Virus record (IMG/VR): IMGVR_UViG_3300050034_000403
Coordinates: 1-64,000 of that record
Length of the DNA: 64,000 nt
Direction: 5' to 3' (one strand)
Source of the DNA: a virus
Part shown: in pieces, positions 18,231 to 27,606 of the stretch
Layout of the letters: every line of letters starts with the position of its first letter
Position numbering within the stretch: position 1 is the stretch's first letter
Translations under genes and position numbers: made by a program
Notes under the pieces: generated by a model
Seen by the model: the letters and a program-made list of their open reading frames with translations, nothing else
What the model was told of the DNA's origin: nothing
The model's database searches: none

Positions 18231-18449
18231 TCATCTCTTGCTGACAACCCTTTTTTGGCGCCCGCGCTTCTTCGTCTTGCCTTTCTGCGGGCCGATTTTT
18301 CCTTCACGCCGCAAATAGCTTAAAAGGATCGCTTTCGCCTGACTCTTGTTCCGTACAATCTTGCCGCCTTTGCCAGAGTGCAGCTTGTGCTTGCGGAACA
18401 ATCCCATGATCTCGCTGGATGGCATGAGTTTCCCCTTTCGCAGAGCCAT
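18231..18449 (-). CDS. 72-residue very basic protein
   Basis: The sequence is almost entirely Lys/Arg/Gly-rich: LRKGKLMPSSEIMGLFRKHK, then LHSGKGGKIVRNKSQAKAIL, LSYLRREGKIGPQKGKTKKR. The middle (SQAKAILLSYLRREG) is helical. The start ATGGCTC coincides with the invariant ATGGCTC of element E, so in this copy the element's internal ATG appears to be the real start codon. Likely a DNA-binding virion component. A later ATG at 18425 is an alternative start. Confidence 0.6.
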   Translation of the reverse strand: MALRKGKLMPSSEIMGLFRKHKLHSGKGGKIVRNKSQAKAILLSYLRREGKIGPQKGKTKKRGRQKRVVSKR

Positions 18450-18482
18450 TGCTGGTTCCCTTAAAGGGGGGCATGCCGCTCG
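18443..18482 (-). repeat. Element E copy 4 (5' half only)
   Basis: On the minus strand GAGCGGCATGCC, hairpin CCCTT T AAGGG, ACCAGCAATGGCTC are kept. The distal terminator-like hairpin is absent and coding sequence continues from the ATG. Confidence 0.6.
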
Positions 18483-18584
18483 GCATCAGAAATTGTTGTG
18501 CGGCTGGCCAGGATTCCCACCTGGCAGGGGGTTATAGGCATCTAAGCCCGCCCCGCGCTGCTCAAAGCACAGCCGCGCAAGCTA

Positions 18585-19127
18585 CTACAGCTTCACCTTA
18601 TCGAGAATGCCAAGTCCATTCGCGAGGTTATCCCATTGCGCTTTGTATGCGCCCACCTTGCTTTGCAAGAAGTGCGGATTCTTCAACGGCACCACACCGC
18701 GATGCGGATTGGCCTCAGCCAGAGCCTTTACCTTTACCGTTGTCACGCTGGTTTTCACAAACGTAGTCAGAACCGTTTCAATCGCTGAAACCAGCAGATC
18801 GATCAGCGCCGAGTAGGAAGACGTGACCGGGATAACCGCCAAAACCGCCTCCAGCGTGTCCAGAGCGCTCACCACAACATCGACGGCAGTGCTGCTATCC
18901 CAATTGCTCTCTGTTGCCTTCAGAGAGGTAATGGCATCCACCAAGGTGGTATACCAGCTATCGCTCGAACTCGACAACGCCAGAATCTTCTCGGCCGACT
19001 CAAGAACGGCGTTCAAGTACGACTTCAAAGTCGACAAGTCGCAACCTTCCACAGCAAGCAGCGAGGGAGACGCAAGCACCGCCACGCCGCCGATTCCCGA
19101 AGACATCAAGAATTTTCTGCGATTCAT
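18585..19127 (-). CDS. Tat-signal protein of unknown function in the lysis region
   Basis: The 180-residue protein opens with NRRKFLMSSGIGGVAVLASP, a twin-arginine signal with RRKFL, a hydrophobic core and a following small-residue cleavage area. Then come helical Ser/Val/Thr-rich segments (STLKSYLNAVLESAEKILAL, LIDLLVSAIETVLTTFVK). It has no catalytic motif. It ends 10 bases before the next gene upstream and belongs to the cluster of peptidase, holin-like and membrane genes. A folded protein exported by the phage is unusual; a role in the envelope or at lysis is possible. Confidence 0.65.
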   Translation of the reverse strand: MNRRKFLMSSGIGGVAVLASPSLLAVEGCDLSTLKSYLNAVLESAEKILALSSSSDSWYTTLVDAITSLKATESNWDSSTAVDVVVSALDTLEAVLAVIPVTSSYSALIDLLVSAIETVLTTFVKTSVTTVKVKALAEANPHRGVVPLKNPHFLQSKVGAYKAQWDNLANGLGILDKVKL

Positions 19128-19136
19128 GTTTCTCCT

Positions 19137-19595
19137 TTATCCCAAAACCGGCCCAAACATCGCCAATGAAACAATCAGGCTATCGTTCGGGGTAAACGCG
19201 TTGATGGTTGTTCCCAGCTTCCCAATCAAGTGCCCCGCTTCCAAGGTCGCGGCCCACAGTTCGCTGCATATCCAGGAAGAGCCCTTGTGCCAATCCCTAT
19301 TCAGCAAAATTCCTGCGATGTTGGTCAGGTCATATGGTTTCCCAACCTGCCAAGAAAGGAAGTCCATCGCGCTGGTGTACTGCTCATCCGTGCATTGGGC
19401 TTGGAAACGATAATCCACAGCGCATTTTTCAAGTGGACGGATCGCCACTCCGCCATCCAGATGCGCACCGATGGTTTGTGTTCCATCCGGCAGAATGAAT
19501 TCGACATGGCTTACTTGTCCACGGGAGATAAATCGGATGCAGTCAGAAACCACATCGTCCGCCGTCACAAGTCGCCATTGAAGAATTTTGCTCAT
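19137..19595 (-). CDS. Permuted NlpC/P60-like cysteine hydrolase
   Basis: The ATG at 19595 follows GAGGGG. The 152-residue product has the order expected of permuted papain-like enzymes (YiiX/NlpC-P60 type): GQVSHVEFILPDG with a His at residue 30, then IGAHLDGGV, and late SSWICSELWAATLEAGHLIG with the likely nucleophile Cys at residue 110. The end, INAFTPNDSL, matches the conserved xxTPxDL segment. In a lysis cluster it could cleave peptide or amide bonds of cell-wall material. A virion hydrolase role is equally possible. Confidence 0.7.
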   Translation of the reverse strand: MSKILQWRLVTADDVVSDCIRFISRGQVSHVEFILPDGTQTIGAHLDGGVAIRPLEKCAVDYRFQAQCTDEQYTSAMDFLSWQVGKPYDLTNIAGILLNRDWHKGSSWICSELWAATLEAGHLIGKLGTTINAFTPNDSLIVSLAMFGPVLG

Positions 19596-19611
19596 TCCCC
19601 TCACTCGCCGA

Positions 19612-19869
19612 CTACGAGTTGATGTGCAAGCTGTTTGCGCCATCCACAGGAACGACTGCTTCTGGTTGTCCTTTGCGATACCAGGCGTAAAGCGCAATTG
19701 CCGCAACAACAACTTTTTCTGCCCATCCAGGCAACGCGTGGTAGAGTTCAACAACCAAAGCGTGGAATGGCGGGACAAAGTAAAATCCGCTGGTCAAAAA
19801 GGCAATGGCGACAACCACGCTGTGCGTCGTAATGTTGTAGGAAGCTAACCAGTTTTTGATGCTGCTCAT
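19612..19869 (-). CDS. Holin-like small membrane protein
   Basis: The 85-residue protein starts at ATG 19869, preceded by GGAGG, and overlaps the zinc-ribbon gene (ATGA). Two hydrophobic segments, around VVVAIAFLTSGFYFVPPF and KVVVAAIALYAWY, are separated by a short loop. The C-terminus is polar. Size, topology and position beside a hydrolase and a second membrane protein suit a holin, but no named holin family is recognised. Confidence 0.55.
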   Translation of the reverse strand: MSSIKNWLASYNITTHSVVVAIAFLTSGFYFVPPFHALVVELYHALPGWAEKVVVAAIALYAWYRKGQPEAVVPVDGANSLHINS

Positions 19870-20009
19870 AAGTCCCTCCAAAGCACTTTCTTTGACTTCG
19901 AACGGCAGTACGGGCACGGAAATGTTCCAGCAATTGTGCTGATCTTGCCTCTGCCCCCGCAGTGCGGGCAACCGAAAATCAGAATGCGTAATTTATTCCA
20001 CCAAGCCAT
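19866..20009 (-). CDS. 47-residue zinc-ribbon protein
   Basis: The ATG is at 20009 and the stop overlaps the start of the holin-like gene. The product has CPHCGGRGK and CPYCRSKSKK, two CxxC-type pairs 17 residues apart, a rubredoxin-knuckle zinc ribbon. The N-terminus is AWWNKLRILIF. It is too short for routine ORF calling but has coupled overlap and typical zinc ligands. Confidence 0.6.
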   Translation of the reverse strand: MAWWNKLRILIFGCPHCGGRGKISTIAGTFPCPYCRSKSKKVLWRDL

Positions 20010-20076
20010 TGCGCTCTCACCTTCACGTTGCTCGAATCCATGTTGACGGCTTCTGTTTCAGCGGTCAACGCTAAAA

Positions 20077-20454
20077 TCACTTCGAATTTTTGTTAGTTTC
20101 CTTGCTTGAATTTTTGTCAGTTGAAGAGTCTTTTTGCGGATTTTTTTGCGCATCCGCAACCAGCAAAGATAGAACTCTCGCTTGAGAGTTTTGCTCAAGA
20201 GCTGCCCGGGGATGATCGCGGTAATAGTCCTCGACCACGACCTTGGCAGCGGGAACAACAACTCCAAGAGCCCAGATAGCAGTAGCCAAAAAAGCAGTCC
20301 ACACAATGCCCAAAACCCAAGAAGCACCGTACATAAAACTGATCTTGCGATTAATGCTTATCTGAAATCGCAGAAGGCTATTTACGCCTTTTTCGACGAC
20401 GACTAAACGGTCATTGTGATTGGTAAGTTCTCTTGCCATTTCTTCGTTTGTCAT
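20077..20454 (-). CDS. Membrane protein with N-terminal coiled coil (XhlA-like layout)
   Basis: The 125-residue protein has a short helical N-terminus (EEMARELTNHNDRLVVVEKG), one strong membrane segment near residues 45-68 (WVLGIVWTAFLATAIWALGV), then a long polar Lys/Asn/Ser tail. This layout resembles haemolysin XhlA/holin-partner proteins found in phage lysis cassettes. It lies just upstream of the zinc-ribbon, holin-like and hydrolase genes, so a lysis or envelope role is likely. Confidence 0.5.
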   Translation of the reverse strand: MTNEEMARELTNHNDRLVVVEKGVNSLLRFQISINRKISFMYGASWVLGIVWTAFLATAIWALGVVVPAAKVVVEDYYRDHPRAALEQNSQARVLSLLVADAQKNPQKDSSTDKNSSKETNKNSK

Positions 20455-20466
20455 TGCCGCCTCCCG

Positions 20467-21477
20467 CTAGTAGGTTTCAAAAACTCCGTTGTCTTGCGAT
20501 GCATAGGTCGGGGTCCCGACTGAATAAACCGCTACGGCGTTACCCGTGTTCAAAGTTACATACAGACGATCGTTTGTGGGATAGTAGACTGCAAGGAATG
20601 GCTCACCGGCTCTCGACGTGGAGGACAGCACTGTATTCCTTAGTCCGTCAACAGTCGAGATCGTGAGCGCTGCTCCGTTTGCAGTATAAATAAGATTTGA
20701 TTGGCCATTGATCGCGCTTCCTATATTTCGCGGATTACCACTGGTTGCGACTGATATAGCTGTGACTATTGAATTCGTAAGCGTGTTGATGACAATCAAA
20801 TATCCTGCCAAAGTGGCAGAGACATACAGCCTGTCTGTCGTCGAGTTGAAAGACAACCCCTCTAAGTACGCATACGTTGTCGTTATCGTGGTCGACACGG
20901 CATTTGTAGAAGCATCAATTACATCCACATGTGAAGCGCTGCTTGAGGCTTGAGATACATAAACCACCCCAAGGCTTTCGTTAAATAAGACCTCATAAGG
21001 GTCAGCGAAAGTTGAAATCGTGGCAGAAAGGGTGTTTGTTGAAGTGTTGATTACACTTACCGATGACGAGCCATAATTTGCGACAAAAAGCTTTGCATCG
21101 CTCGCATCAAATGCCAAGCCAACAGGGTTAGTCCCTACCGTCACCGTTGTGGTGATAGTGTTGGTGGCACCATCCACCACGGACACCTTCGCACCAGTGT
21201 AGTTGGTGACATATAAGATGTTTGCGCTGGTATCTATAACGATGGAGCGCGGCCCGGAAAATCCGGTGATCGTCGCGGTCACAGCGTCAGTCGATATGTC
21301 TATCACCGAGACGGTAGTTCCTCCCTCGTTGGCAACATACATAAGCCCAGTCGTCGGATTGATCGCAATGCCCTGCGGGTCTGATCCGACAGCGATGGTC
21401 GTTATCAGTGTCAATGCAGCTTCCGAGCGGGATGCCAGCATCAAAGCGAGAATCATAAGCGCGAAGATTTTCTTCAT
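20467..21477 (-). CDS. Secreted YVTN-type beta-propeller protein
   Basis: The ATG at 21477 follows AGGAG. The first 21 residues form a Sec signal peptide (KKIFALMILALMLASRSEA). The rest is about seven repeats of the YVTN/NHL propeller type: VGSDPQGIAINPTTGLMYVA, then NEGGTTVSVID, again VGTNPVGLAFDASDAKLFVA, and so on every 40-45 residues. Such propellers are common in secreted bacterial and archaeal surface proteins. Here the gene sits between two lysis-type genes and the fibre-like genes. It may be a host-derived cargo or an adhesion part of the virion. Confidence 0.75.
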   Translation of the reverse strand: MKKIFALMILALMLASRSEAALTLITTIAVGSDPQGIAINPTTGLMYVANEGGTTVSVIDISTDAVTATITGFSGPRSIVIDTSANILYVTNYTGAKVSVVDGATNTITTTVTVGTNPVGLAFDASDAKLFVANYGSSSVSVINTSTNTLSATISTFADPYEVLFNESLGVVYVSQASSSASHVDVIDASTNAVSTTITTTYAYLEGLSFNSTTDRLYVSATLAGYLIVINTLTNSIVTAISVATSGNPRNIGSAINGQSNLIYTANGAALTISTVDGLRNTVLSSTSRAGEPFLAVYYPTNDRLYVTLNTGNAVAVYSVGTPTYASQDNGVFETY

Positions 21478-21484
21478 AATTCTC

Positions 21485-24400
21485 CTAGTTGTGCGTCCCG
21501 TAAATGGAAACTGCGACGTTGCCAAACGTAGTGTCTGCCGTGGCCGGCGCGACGATGTACAGCCCATTGCTTGCCACGCCAGAGAGAGTAATCGCGGACG
21601 AGCATGTGAATGTCCCCACCGTGCCGCTCGCCGCGAACACGATAGTCCCTACCACACTGCAAGATGAGAATCCAGAAGTGCATTGCGTGATCGACAAGGT
21701 TGTTGAAGCCGTTGCCGCCGTTGCTGCCACGGCACGACTATTCGTGCAGCCAGATGGAATGGTGATGATCTGATCTGCGGATGGCAGGAAATAGCCAAAC
21801 ACTTGTCCGGCCGCCAACGGTGCCCCGTTGTAACCCAGATGGATCACATCACGCGCCGATGTCGCAGCCGCGCATGAGCTTCCAGTGTTGGTGATGTTGC
21901 CGCTGGCATCAATCTGAAGGCAATAGTCACCGCTGGTTGCCGCTGCGCCCGTATCCACCAATGAGGTTGCCGTGGCTGCACCAATGTTCGGCGTGACCAA
22001 TGTCGGGCTGGTTGCTCGCACAATCGCTCCAGTGCCTGTTGGCGTTGTGGCCCACACTGCCGTGAGTGTTCCTGTCGTCGTAACAGGCGAATTGCTCACC
22101 GTAAAGTCACTTGGGAGGCTCAATCCAACACTGGACACTGTCCCCGTTCCGCCAGAGCCTCCCGAGTCACCCAAGTCGCCGCTGCTCGTCCATGTCACAA
22201 GATGGCCCGAGGTCCCTTTTACCGAGGCGGTTGCAAGCAAATCTCCCGTGCCCGTTCCATTGATGCCGAACGCCAGTGTTCCGCTCGTAGTGATCGGGCT
22301 TCCAGAAATTGTCATCTGTGCCGGCACCGTAACTGCCACGCTGGTCACAGTTCCCGATTGGCAAGCCAAAGAAGCGCTAACCAGCACGCCACCAGTGGTA
22401 GCTTGCACGCAATTGCCTGCCGTCAGGCTTCCCAACGCAATCGTATAGCTGCTACCAACAATTACGTCCCCATTGAATGTCTGTGCTCCCGTCCAACTTT
22501 GCGCTACATCCAGGTAAGCTACATCGGTTGGCAGATCACTAGAACCGATTGCCTCAAACGCAGGAGTCGCAGTAGCCGATGTATTGTTGCCGAAGAAGGT
22601 ATGCGCTGCCGCGGTGGACAGAGTAAAGGTCAAGGCTGGAGTGGTTGTTGGGTTCGTGACGGTAGTCGTGAAAAGTGGTGACAGGTTACCCGCACTAAAG
22701 GTTGATACCGTTCCACCAGCTTCCGTACCGCAGTTCTGTCCGTTGCTCAAAACGTTGCCCGAAGAATCTGCATACAAGCATCCGGTCAAGCCCGTTAGCT
22801 GTGCGCTTGGAAGAACAACTGTGTGAGAACTGACTCCCGTTCCCGTGTCTGCAAAAGAGAACACAAGATTGTTTGCCGGCGTTGTTCCGGTTCCAATCGT
22901 GGTCGCGATTGTCCACTTGGGCGTTTGTACTGCGCTGCTCGCGTCATAGTAGCTTGAGTTAAAATTCAAGTTGTTGCTGGCATAGTTATTGCTGGAAGTC
23001 GCCGTATTCAGAGCCGATAGGGTGGCTGTGCTGTCAAAGTTGGTGGTGTTCATGGTGGCTGTGCCGCCAACATTCAACGCACCATTCAGAATGGTTGTTC
23101 CTTCAACCGTCAGACTGTTATTGAGGTGAGTCGTCCCGCCAGTAACGTAGAATTCCTGGCCGCTTGGAATCGTTAACTCAAGGACATTGACCAACACACT
23201 GTTCTCGGTAATCTGAGTGCCTGTGAATGTTCCATCGAGCGTTGGAACGGAGGAATAGATTTTGAGGCTATTCTGAAAGTCCGTCACGCCTTGGAAGGTG
23301 TTTGTCCCCGTAAAGGTCTGGCTAGACAGCAAGAATGCAGCGCTATCCGTCGAGCAGTAGGCATTCCCGGCTGCAGTAATGCCGTAGGACACATGGTTCA
23401 GACTGCAATCTGTCGGTGTCGTCGCCAACGCAGTTGCCGTCGCGGCGTTGCCAGATGTGCTGGCCGTAAGCGTGGTCGGCAGATCGGCGTTTACAATTGC
23501 GCGAAAAGTGGGTATTGCCGCTGATCCACTGGCCGGCCCAGCAAATACAGTGTTCGCCGTCTCTGTGGCCAAAGTAATCGCAAATGTCCCAGTCGTTGTG
23601 ATGGGACTGCCCGTGACAGATAAAATGGACGGCACAGTCAACGCCACCGATGTGACAGAACCTCCCGTGCAGGTCTGGTAGCTCGTCCCCGTGCCCGTGG
23701 AAATCAGGCACTGGCCACTCGTGCCATAGCTTCCGCTGATTTCAAATCCAGTGGTAGCGTTGAAGACCGGGGCCGTCTGGGTGCCGGTGAAGGTGTTGGC
23801 CGTAGCCAGCCCTGCCGCGCCCAAGTTGGTCAAAGCAACCGCAGCAGTTGTGGCGCCTGTTCCGCCGTTGGCAATCGCGACCGTGCCCGTAAGTGTCCCC
23901 GCCGAACCGGTAGTGTTACTCGTGATATTTGCAGGGATGTCTGCGGCCACAAGTGCGCGGAAAGTAGGCGTGCCGGCACTGCCAGACCCTGGCCCTGCAA
24001 ACACGGTGTTGATTGCCTCTGAGGCCAGGGTCATCGTCAGGGTGCCCGAGGACGTAACCGGGCTATTGGTCACCGTGAAGATGCTCGGAGCCGACAAGCC
24101 AACGCTCGTCACCGATCCCGCCGCCACACAAACTGCATCGCCATACGCGTCAATGCCTGTGGCATATTCTCCGCTGCACAGCGTTGGAGCAGTGCTAAAC
24201 AGCGGGGATGGCATATCTGTCGCTGTCAAGACGCGGAAGGTGGGTACAGCAGCCGAACCCGATACTGGGCCGGCAAAAAACGTTTTGGCGGTTTCAGTGT
24301 TCAGCGTCAGGGCCAAAGTCCCAGATCCTGTAACTGGACTATCCGACACGGTGAAGATGTCGGGTGCCGACAGACCCACACTTGTCACCACACCAGACGA

Positions 24401-26131
24401 AATGCAGACAGCATTGCCGCTCGAATCAATGCCAATGGAGAATTGGTCTACGCACTGTGTCGGAGTGGTTTTGAACACCACAGAGGGCATGTCCGCGGTC
24501 GTTAAATCTCGGAAGATGTCGGTGTAGCAAGTCCCAGTAGTGCAGGTGTAAGACTCCGAGGTCAGGAAGGCGTGGGTATCTGTGGTCGTAGGCAGATCGG
24601 CCAAAACCAAGTCCCGATACTCCGCAGCGTAGCAGGTGTCGACTCCACCCGTACCGCAAGAGTATGAGCGGGAGGTCAGGAAGGCGTTCAGATCCGAGGA
24701 TGTGGGCAGATCAAGAAGCACCATATCGCGGAAGGTCGGAGCCACCGCCGTTGTTCCCGAGGCAGGGCCTGCGTAGATCACGTTGGGATTTTCCACATCC
24801 GCCGAAATGGTAATCACGCCCGAACTTGTGATCGGCGTATTCGATACGCTAAATCCCGTAGGAACCTCAATGCCGACACTGGTTACCGTGCCATTTTCTC
24901 CGCACCCTGCCCCTGTGGAGTTGATGGTTCCAGAAGTATCTGTGTACAAGCAGCCAGCATCGGTAGATCCCAGTGCAACAATCGAGAGCGAGTTCGACAA
25001 TTGCAGTGTCTTGGCGGTCATGTCTCCCGTTGCATCCAACGTGGCAGACGACGCGCTCAGAATCATGCCACTGGGCGACACAGAATAGTACGGCATCGCA
25101 TGTACTGTGCCCGCATCAACCTGACCCGTAATCGACACAGGGCTGATGCAGCTCAAGGTATTCACGTCGTTGAGCGTGAAGCTGGTTATAAGCTCCCCTG
25201 TTGGGCAGGTGAATGCGGACGCGGGCAACCTGGCAGCGGCCAGCGTTCCGCTTGTAATGTTGCTGGCATTCGTCGTATCCGTCGTTGCCGAGGTTGCAAG
25301 CCCAGTTACCTGCGAGGCTGTGATAGTCCCCGTGAAAATCCCAGAAAAGATAGAGCTGGAAGTTGCTGCAATGAGGTTTCCGTCGCTATCCCAGGCTACA
25401 ACGACATTTGTGCCCACCGTTCCTGACACGGTGGCCAATTCGGCAGTTGAGCCAGAATAGCTGAACGGAAAATCGGACGTGGTAAGACGGCGGAAAGTAG
25501 GAATCCCTGACGTCCCGTCTGGAGAGGCAAACACAAGGTTTTCTGATTCACTCGCTAATGTGACCGCGAACGTGCCCGCCGTTGTGATTGGCGAACCGGA
25601 AACAGAGAAAATGCTCGGCATCGTCAAGCCAACAAAGGTCACACCGCCGCTTCCGCTTCCCGTTCCGCAAGGTGACCCGGTCGACGTGAAGTTCCCATCC
25701 ACGTCGGTTCCAACGCACTCGTTGGCGACAGCGCCGGGAAAAGTAGTGGCTATGCCAGCAGAACTCGGATAAGTGCTGAGCAGCGTCACAGGAGACGGAT
25801 AGGTGTTTGGAGAAACGCCTCCGCTTAACACAATATCGTATGCTTGGGAGGACAAAGCATAGAGCAACCAGGACGCATCTTCATTTGCCGTAAACGGGTT
25901 TGTGAGTGGCGTACTGGAAGAATCCGAGTAAATTGTCGCCAGCGTGGTCGTCCCGGTAAGGTACACCGTTACCGTGCAGTAAGGAATCAGACCTTGCTGA
26001 TAGTTTGAAGAAAGCAAACCCGACACTGTAGCTTGAGACGCGCCAAGGTCGCAATATCCCGAGATGGGATCAACAGCACCCATTGCGACAGCCGGCGAGA
26101 TCAATAACAATGCAAGGATAAACTTCTTCAC
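21485..26131 (-). CDS. 1548-residue fibre-like repeat protein with signal peptide
   Basis: It starts with a Sec signal peptide (KKFILALLLISPAVAMGA). An N-terminal domain beginning SGYCDLGASQ is shared with the next gene upstream (26143). The body has about seven copies of a roughly 60-residue repeat of the form GxVTSVGLSxPxxFTVxxSP, then xTxSGTLxxTLxxE, then FAGPxSGSAAxPTFRxLxxx. Collagen-like or beta-helix linkers and an ANTFTGTQTAP segment follow. This repeat is typical of long phage and bacterial surface fibres. There is no chaperone or peptidase domain at the C-terminus. A signal peptide on a virion fibre is unexpected. Confidence 0.7.
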   Translation of the reverse strand: MKKFILALLLISPAVAMGAVDPISGYCDLGASQATVSGLLSSNYQQGLIPYCTVTVYLTGTTTLATIYSDSSSTPLTNPFTANEDASWLLYALSSQAYDIVLSGGVSPNTYPSPVTLLSTYPSSAGIATTFPGAVANECVGTDVDGNFTSTGSPCGTGSGSGGVTFVGLTMPSIFSVSGSPITTAGTFAVTLASESENLVFASPDGTSGIPTFRRLTTSDFPFSYSGSTAELATVSGTVGTNVVVAWDSDGNLIAATSSSIFSGIFTGTITASQVTGLATSATTDTTNASNITSGTLAAARLPASAFTCPTGELITSFTLNDVNTLSCISPVSITGQVDAGTVHAMPYYSVSPSGMILSASSATLDATGDMTAKTLQLSNSLSIVALGSTDAGCLYTDTSGTINSTGAGCGENGTVTSVGIEVPTGFSVSNTPITSSGVITISADVENPNVIYAGPASGTTAVAPTFRDMVLLDLPTSSDLNAFLTSRSYSCGTGGVDTCYAAEYRDLVLADLPTTTDTHAFLTSESYTCTTGTCYTDIFRDLTTADMPSVVFKTTPTQCVDQFSIGIDSSGNAVCISSGVVTSVGLSAPDIFTVSDSPVTGSGTLALTLNTETAKTFFAGPVSGSAAVPTFRVLTATDMPSPLFSTAPTLCSGEYATGIDAYGDAVCVAAGSVTSVGLSAPSIFTVTNSPVTSSGTLTMTLASEAINTVFAGPGSGSAGTPTFRALVAADIPANITSNTTGSAGTLTGTVAIANGGTGATTAAVALTNLGAAGLATANTFTGTQTAPVFNATTGFEISGSYGTSGQCLISTGTGTSYQTCTGGSVTSVALTVPSILSVTGSPITTTGTFAITLATETANTVFAGPASGSAAIPTFRAIVNADLPTTLTASTSGNAATATALATTPTDCSLNHVSYGITAAGNAYCSTDSAAFLLSSQTFTGTNTFQGVTDFQNSLKIYSSVPTLDGTFTGTQITENSVLVNVLELTIPSGQEFYVTGGTTHLNNSLTVEGTTILNGALNVGGTATMNTTNFDSTATLSALNTATSSNNYASNNLNFNSSYYDASSAVQTPKWTIATTIGTGTTPANNLVFSFADTGTGVSSHTVVLPSAQLTGLTGCLYADSSGNVLSNGQNCGTEAGGTVSTFSAGNLSPLFTTTVTNPTTTPALTFTLSTAAAHTFFGNNTSATATPAFEAIGSSDLPTDVAYLDVAQSWTGAQTFNGDVIVGSSYTIALGSLTAGNCVQATTGGVLVSASLACQSGTVTSVAVTVPAQMTISGSPITTSGTLAFGINGTGTGDLLATASVKGTSGHLVTWTSSGDLGDSGGSGGTGTVSSVGLSLPSDFTVSNSPVTTTGTLTAVWATTPTGTGAIVRATSPTLVTPNIGAATATSLVDTGAAATSGDYCLQIDASGNITNTGSSCAAATSARDVIHLGYNGAPLAAGQVFGYFLPSADQIITIPSGCTNSRAVAATAATASTTLSITQCTSGFSSCSVVGTIVFAASGTVGTFTCSSAITLSGVASNGLYIVAPATADTTFGNVAVSIYGTHN

Positions 26132-26142
26132 GTTCTGCTCTC

Positions 26143-27600
26143 CTAGTTATGATGAAGATGGCACCACACGGTAGGCGTCACTGTTGCCGATGTTGCATTG
26201 TATCGGTCTACATTTTCAGCGTAGTCAAAGCCTGTTGTCCTCACTGTGTTGACGCCTGTTGAACTTCCCCAGCCTTCGGTCGTGTAGGTCGTGCACCCAA
26301 TGTAGTAATCTGTGTCAGCCTGTGTAGCAACAACCGGTGAAACCCCACTGAATAGTTGCGTTCCTTGGCAATCAACGCTATTTCCCCCCACGGTCAAGGT
26401 GCATCCAGTGAAGCTGAAGTAGTAGTCGGTTCCCCCCGGGTTTACGCACCCAGAATTAGTAACGGTGCCGGCTGTCGTTGTGCAAAGAGGGTTGGTAGAA
26501 GGACCGATAGCCGACAAAATCAACGTGCCAGACAGCGTAGTCGCACCGCTAACCGCCAAGCTGGTCAGAGTGCCTAAACTGGTCAACGAAGAATTCACCA
26601 CGGAGGAATTTAGCGTCGTGCCGCTCAATGTGCCTGCCGGCGCAATCACTGCATCGGTGCTTATCGCAGTAATCAGTCCTTTGCCATTCACGGTAATCGA
26701 TGGAATTGCAGTCGAGGAACCAAAGGTACCAACGTCTGTGTTTACCGTCGCCAAAGTCAACACCAAGCTACCTGCGGAATTGGTTACATCGCCCGTATGC
26801 GCAGGTTCTGCGGCAGCGGGTAATATCGAGGACAAACTCAAAACCCCATCCGTGTCATAAAGAAAACCGGTTACGGCAGTCAAGGTAGGCAAGGTAATGT
26901 TTTCCAGCGCAACAACTGTGGTTGCGCTTTGGGTCCCGATCACATCTCCGCTTAATACTCCAGAAAATCCTGGGCCTGCCAAATACACATCCGTAATTGT
27001 TACCGGCGAAGGATAGACATAAGGCAAGATTCCGCCGCTCATGGAAATGTCATATCCCATATTGTCCGCAGCATAAAACAGCCAAGAAGCATCGGTATTG
27101 GCCGTAAATGGGTTGGACAATACAGTATCGCTGGAATCCGCATAGAGCGTTGCCAACGCCGGTGTCATCGTCGCGGAAACCGATGCTGTCCCCGAGCAAG
27201 TCGCTGTCCCGCTAGAAAGCGTTGCAGTTGTCGGCGCCGTGGAATAGTCGCCACCTGAAGAAATGGTGATCGCCGCCCCGCTTCCAATCGTGTTTGTGCC
27301 CGTCAGCGTAACCGTACCGACAGCGTCTGTCGTGCCCGTCAAGAATGTAACCGTGCAAGTTTGCCCTGTGGTTCCAGTTGCTGTGCCGCCGCTTGTGTAG
27401 GAAGAGTTTTTGACGGAGTAGACGGAATCGATATACACAGTCACCGTGCAGCTCGGCACCAGGCCTTGGAAACTATTGGAAGAATTCAAGCCAGAAGTCA
27501 GCGCCTTGGTTGCGCCAAGGTCACAGTAGCCGTTCAGCGCTGTTGTCTGCGCGAATAGCGAAGTCGTGAAAAGAAAAATCGCGAATATTGTCTTTTTCAT
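26143..27600 (-). CDS. 485-residue fibre-like protein with signal peptide
   Basis: It begins KKTIFAIFLFTTSLFAQ, a Sec signal, followed by NGYCDLGATKALTSGLNSSN and VPSCTVTVYIDS. This is the same N-terminal domain as in the 1548-residue neighbour, here interrupted by an extra Gly/Thr-rich insertion. The C-terminal part carries VTGFLYDTDGVLSLS, an ITVNGKGLITAIST segment and SLGTLTSLAVSGATTLSGTL, motifs common in phage fibres. The two genes are 11 bases apart and are clear paralogues at the N-terminus. Confidence 0.65.
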   Translation of the reverse strand: MKKTIFAIFLFTTSLFAQTTALNGYCDLGATKALTSGLNSSNSFQGLVPSCTVTVYIDSVYSVKNSSYTSGGTATGTTGQTCTVTFLTGTTDAVGTVTLTGTNTIGSGAAITISSGGDYSTAPTTATLSSGTATCSGTASVSATMTPALATLYADSSDTVLSNPFTANTDASWLFYAADNMGYDISMSGGILPYVYPSPVTITDVYLAGPGFSGVLSGDVIGTQSATTVVALENITLPTLTAVTGFLYDTDGVLSLSSILPAAAEPAHTGDVTNSAGSLVLTLATVNTDVGTFGSSTAIPSITVNGKGLITAISTDAVIAPAGTLSGTTLNSSVVNSSLTSLGTLTSLAVSGATTLSGTLILSAIGPSTNPLCTTTAGTVTNSGCVNPGGTDYYFSFTGCTLTVGGNSVDCQGTQLFSGVSPVVATQADTDYYIGCTTYTTEGWGSSTGVNTVRTTGFDYAENVDRYNATSATVTPTVWCHLHHN

Positions 27601-27606
27601 GATTCC

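Noticed and set aside
18490-18590. tRNA-like segment between the basic-protein gene and the Tat-signal gene
   Set aside because: GCCAGG/CCTGGC could be a T-arm and GCGGCTG/CAGCCGC an acceptor, but the D-arm does not form, the anticodon stem is only three pairs, and competing hairpins exist.
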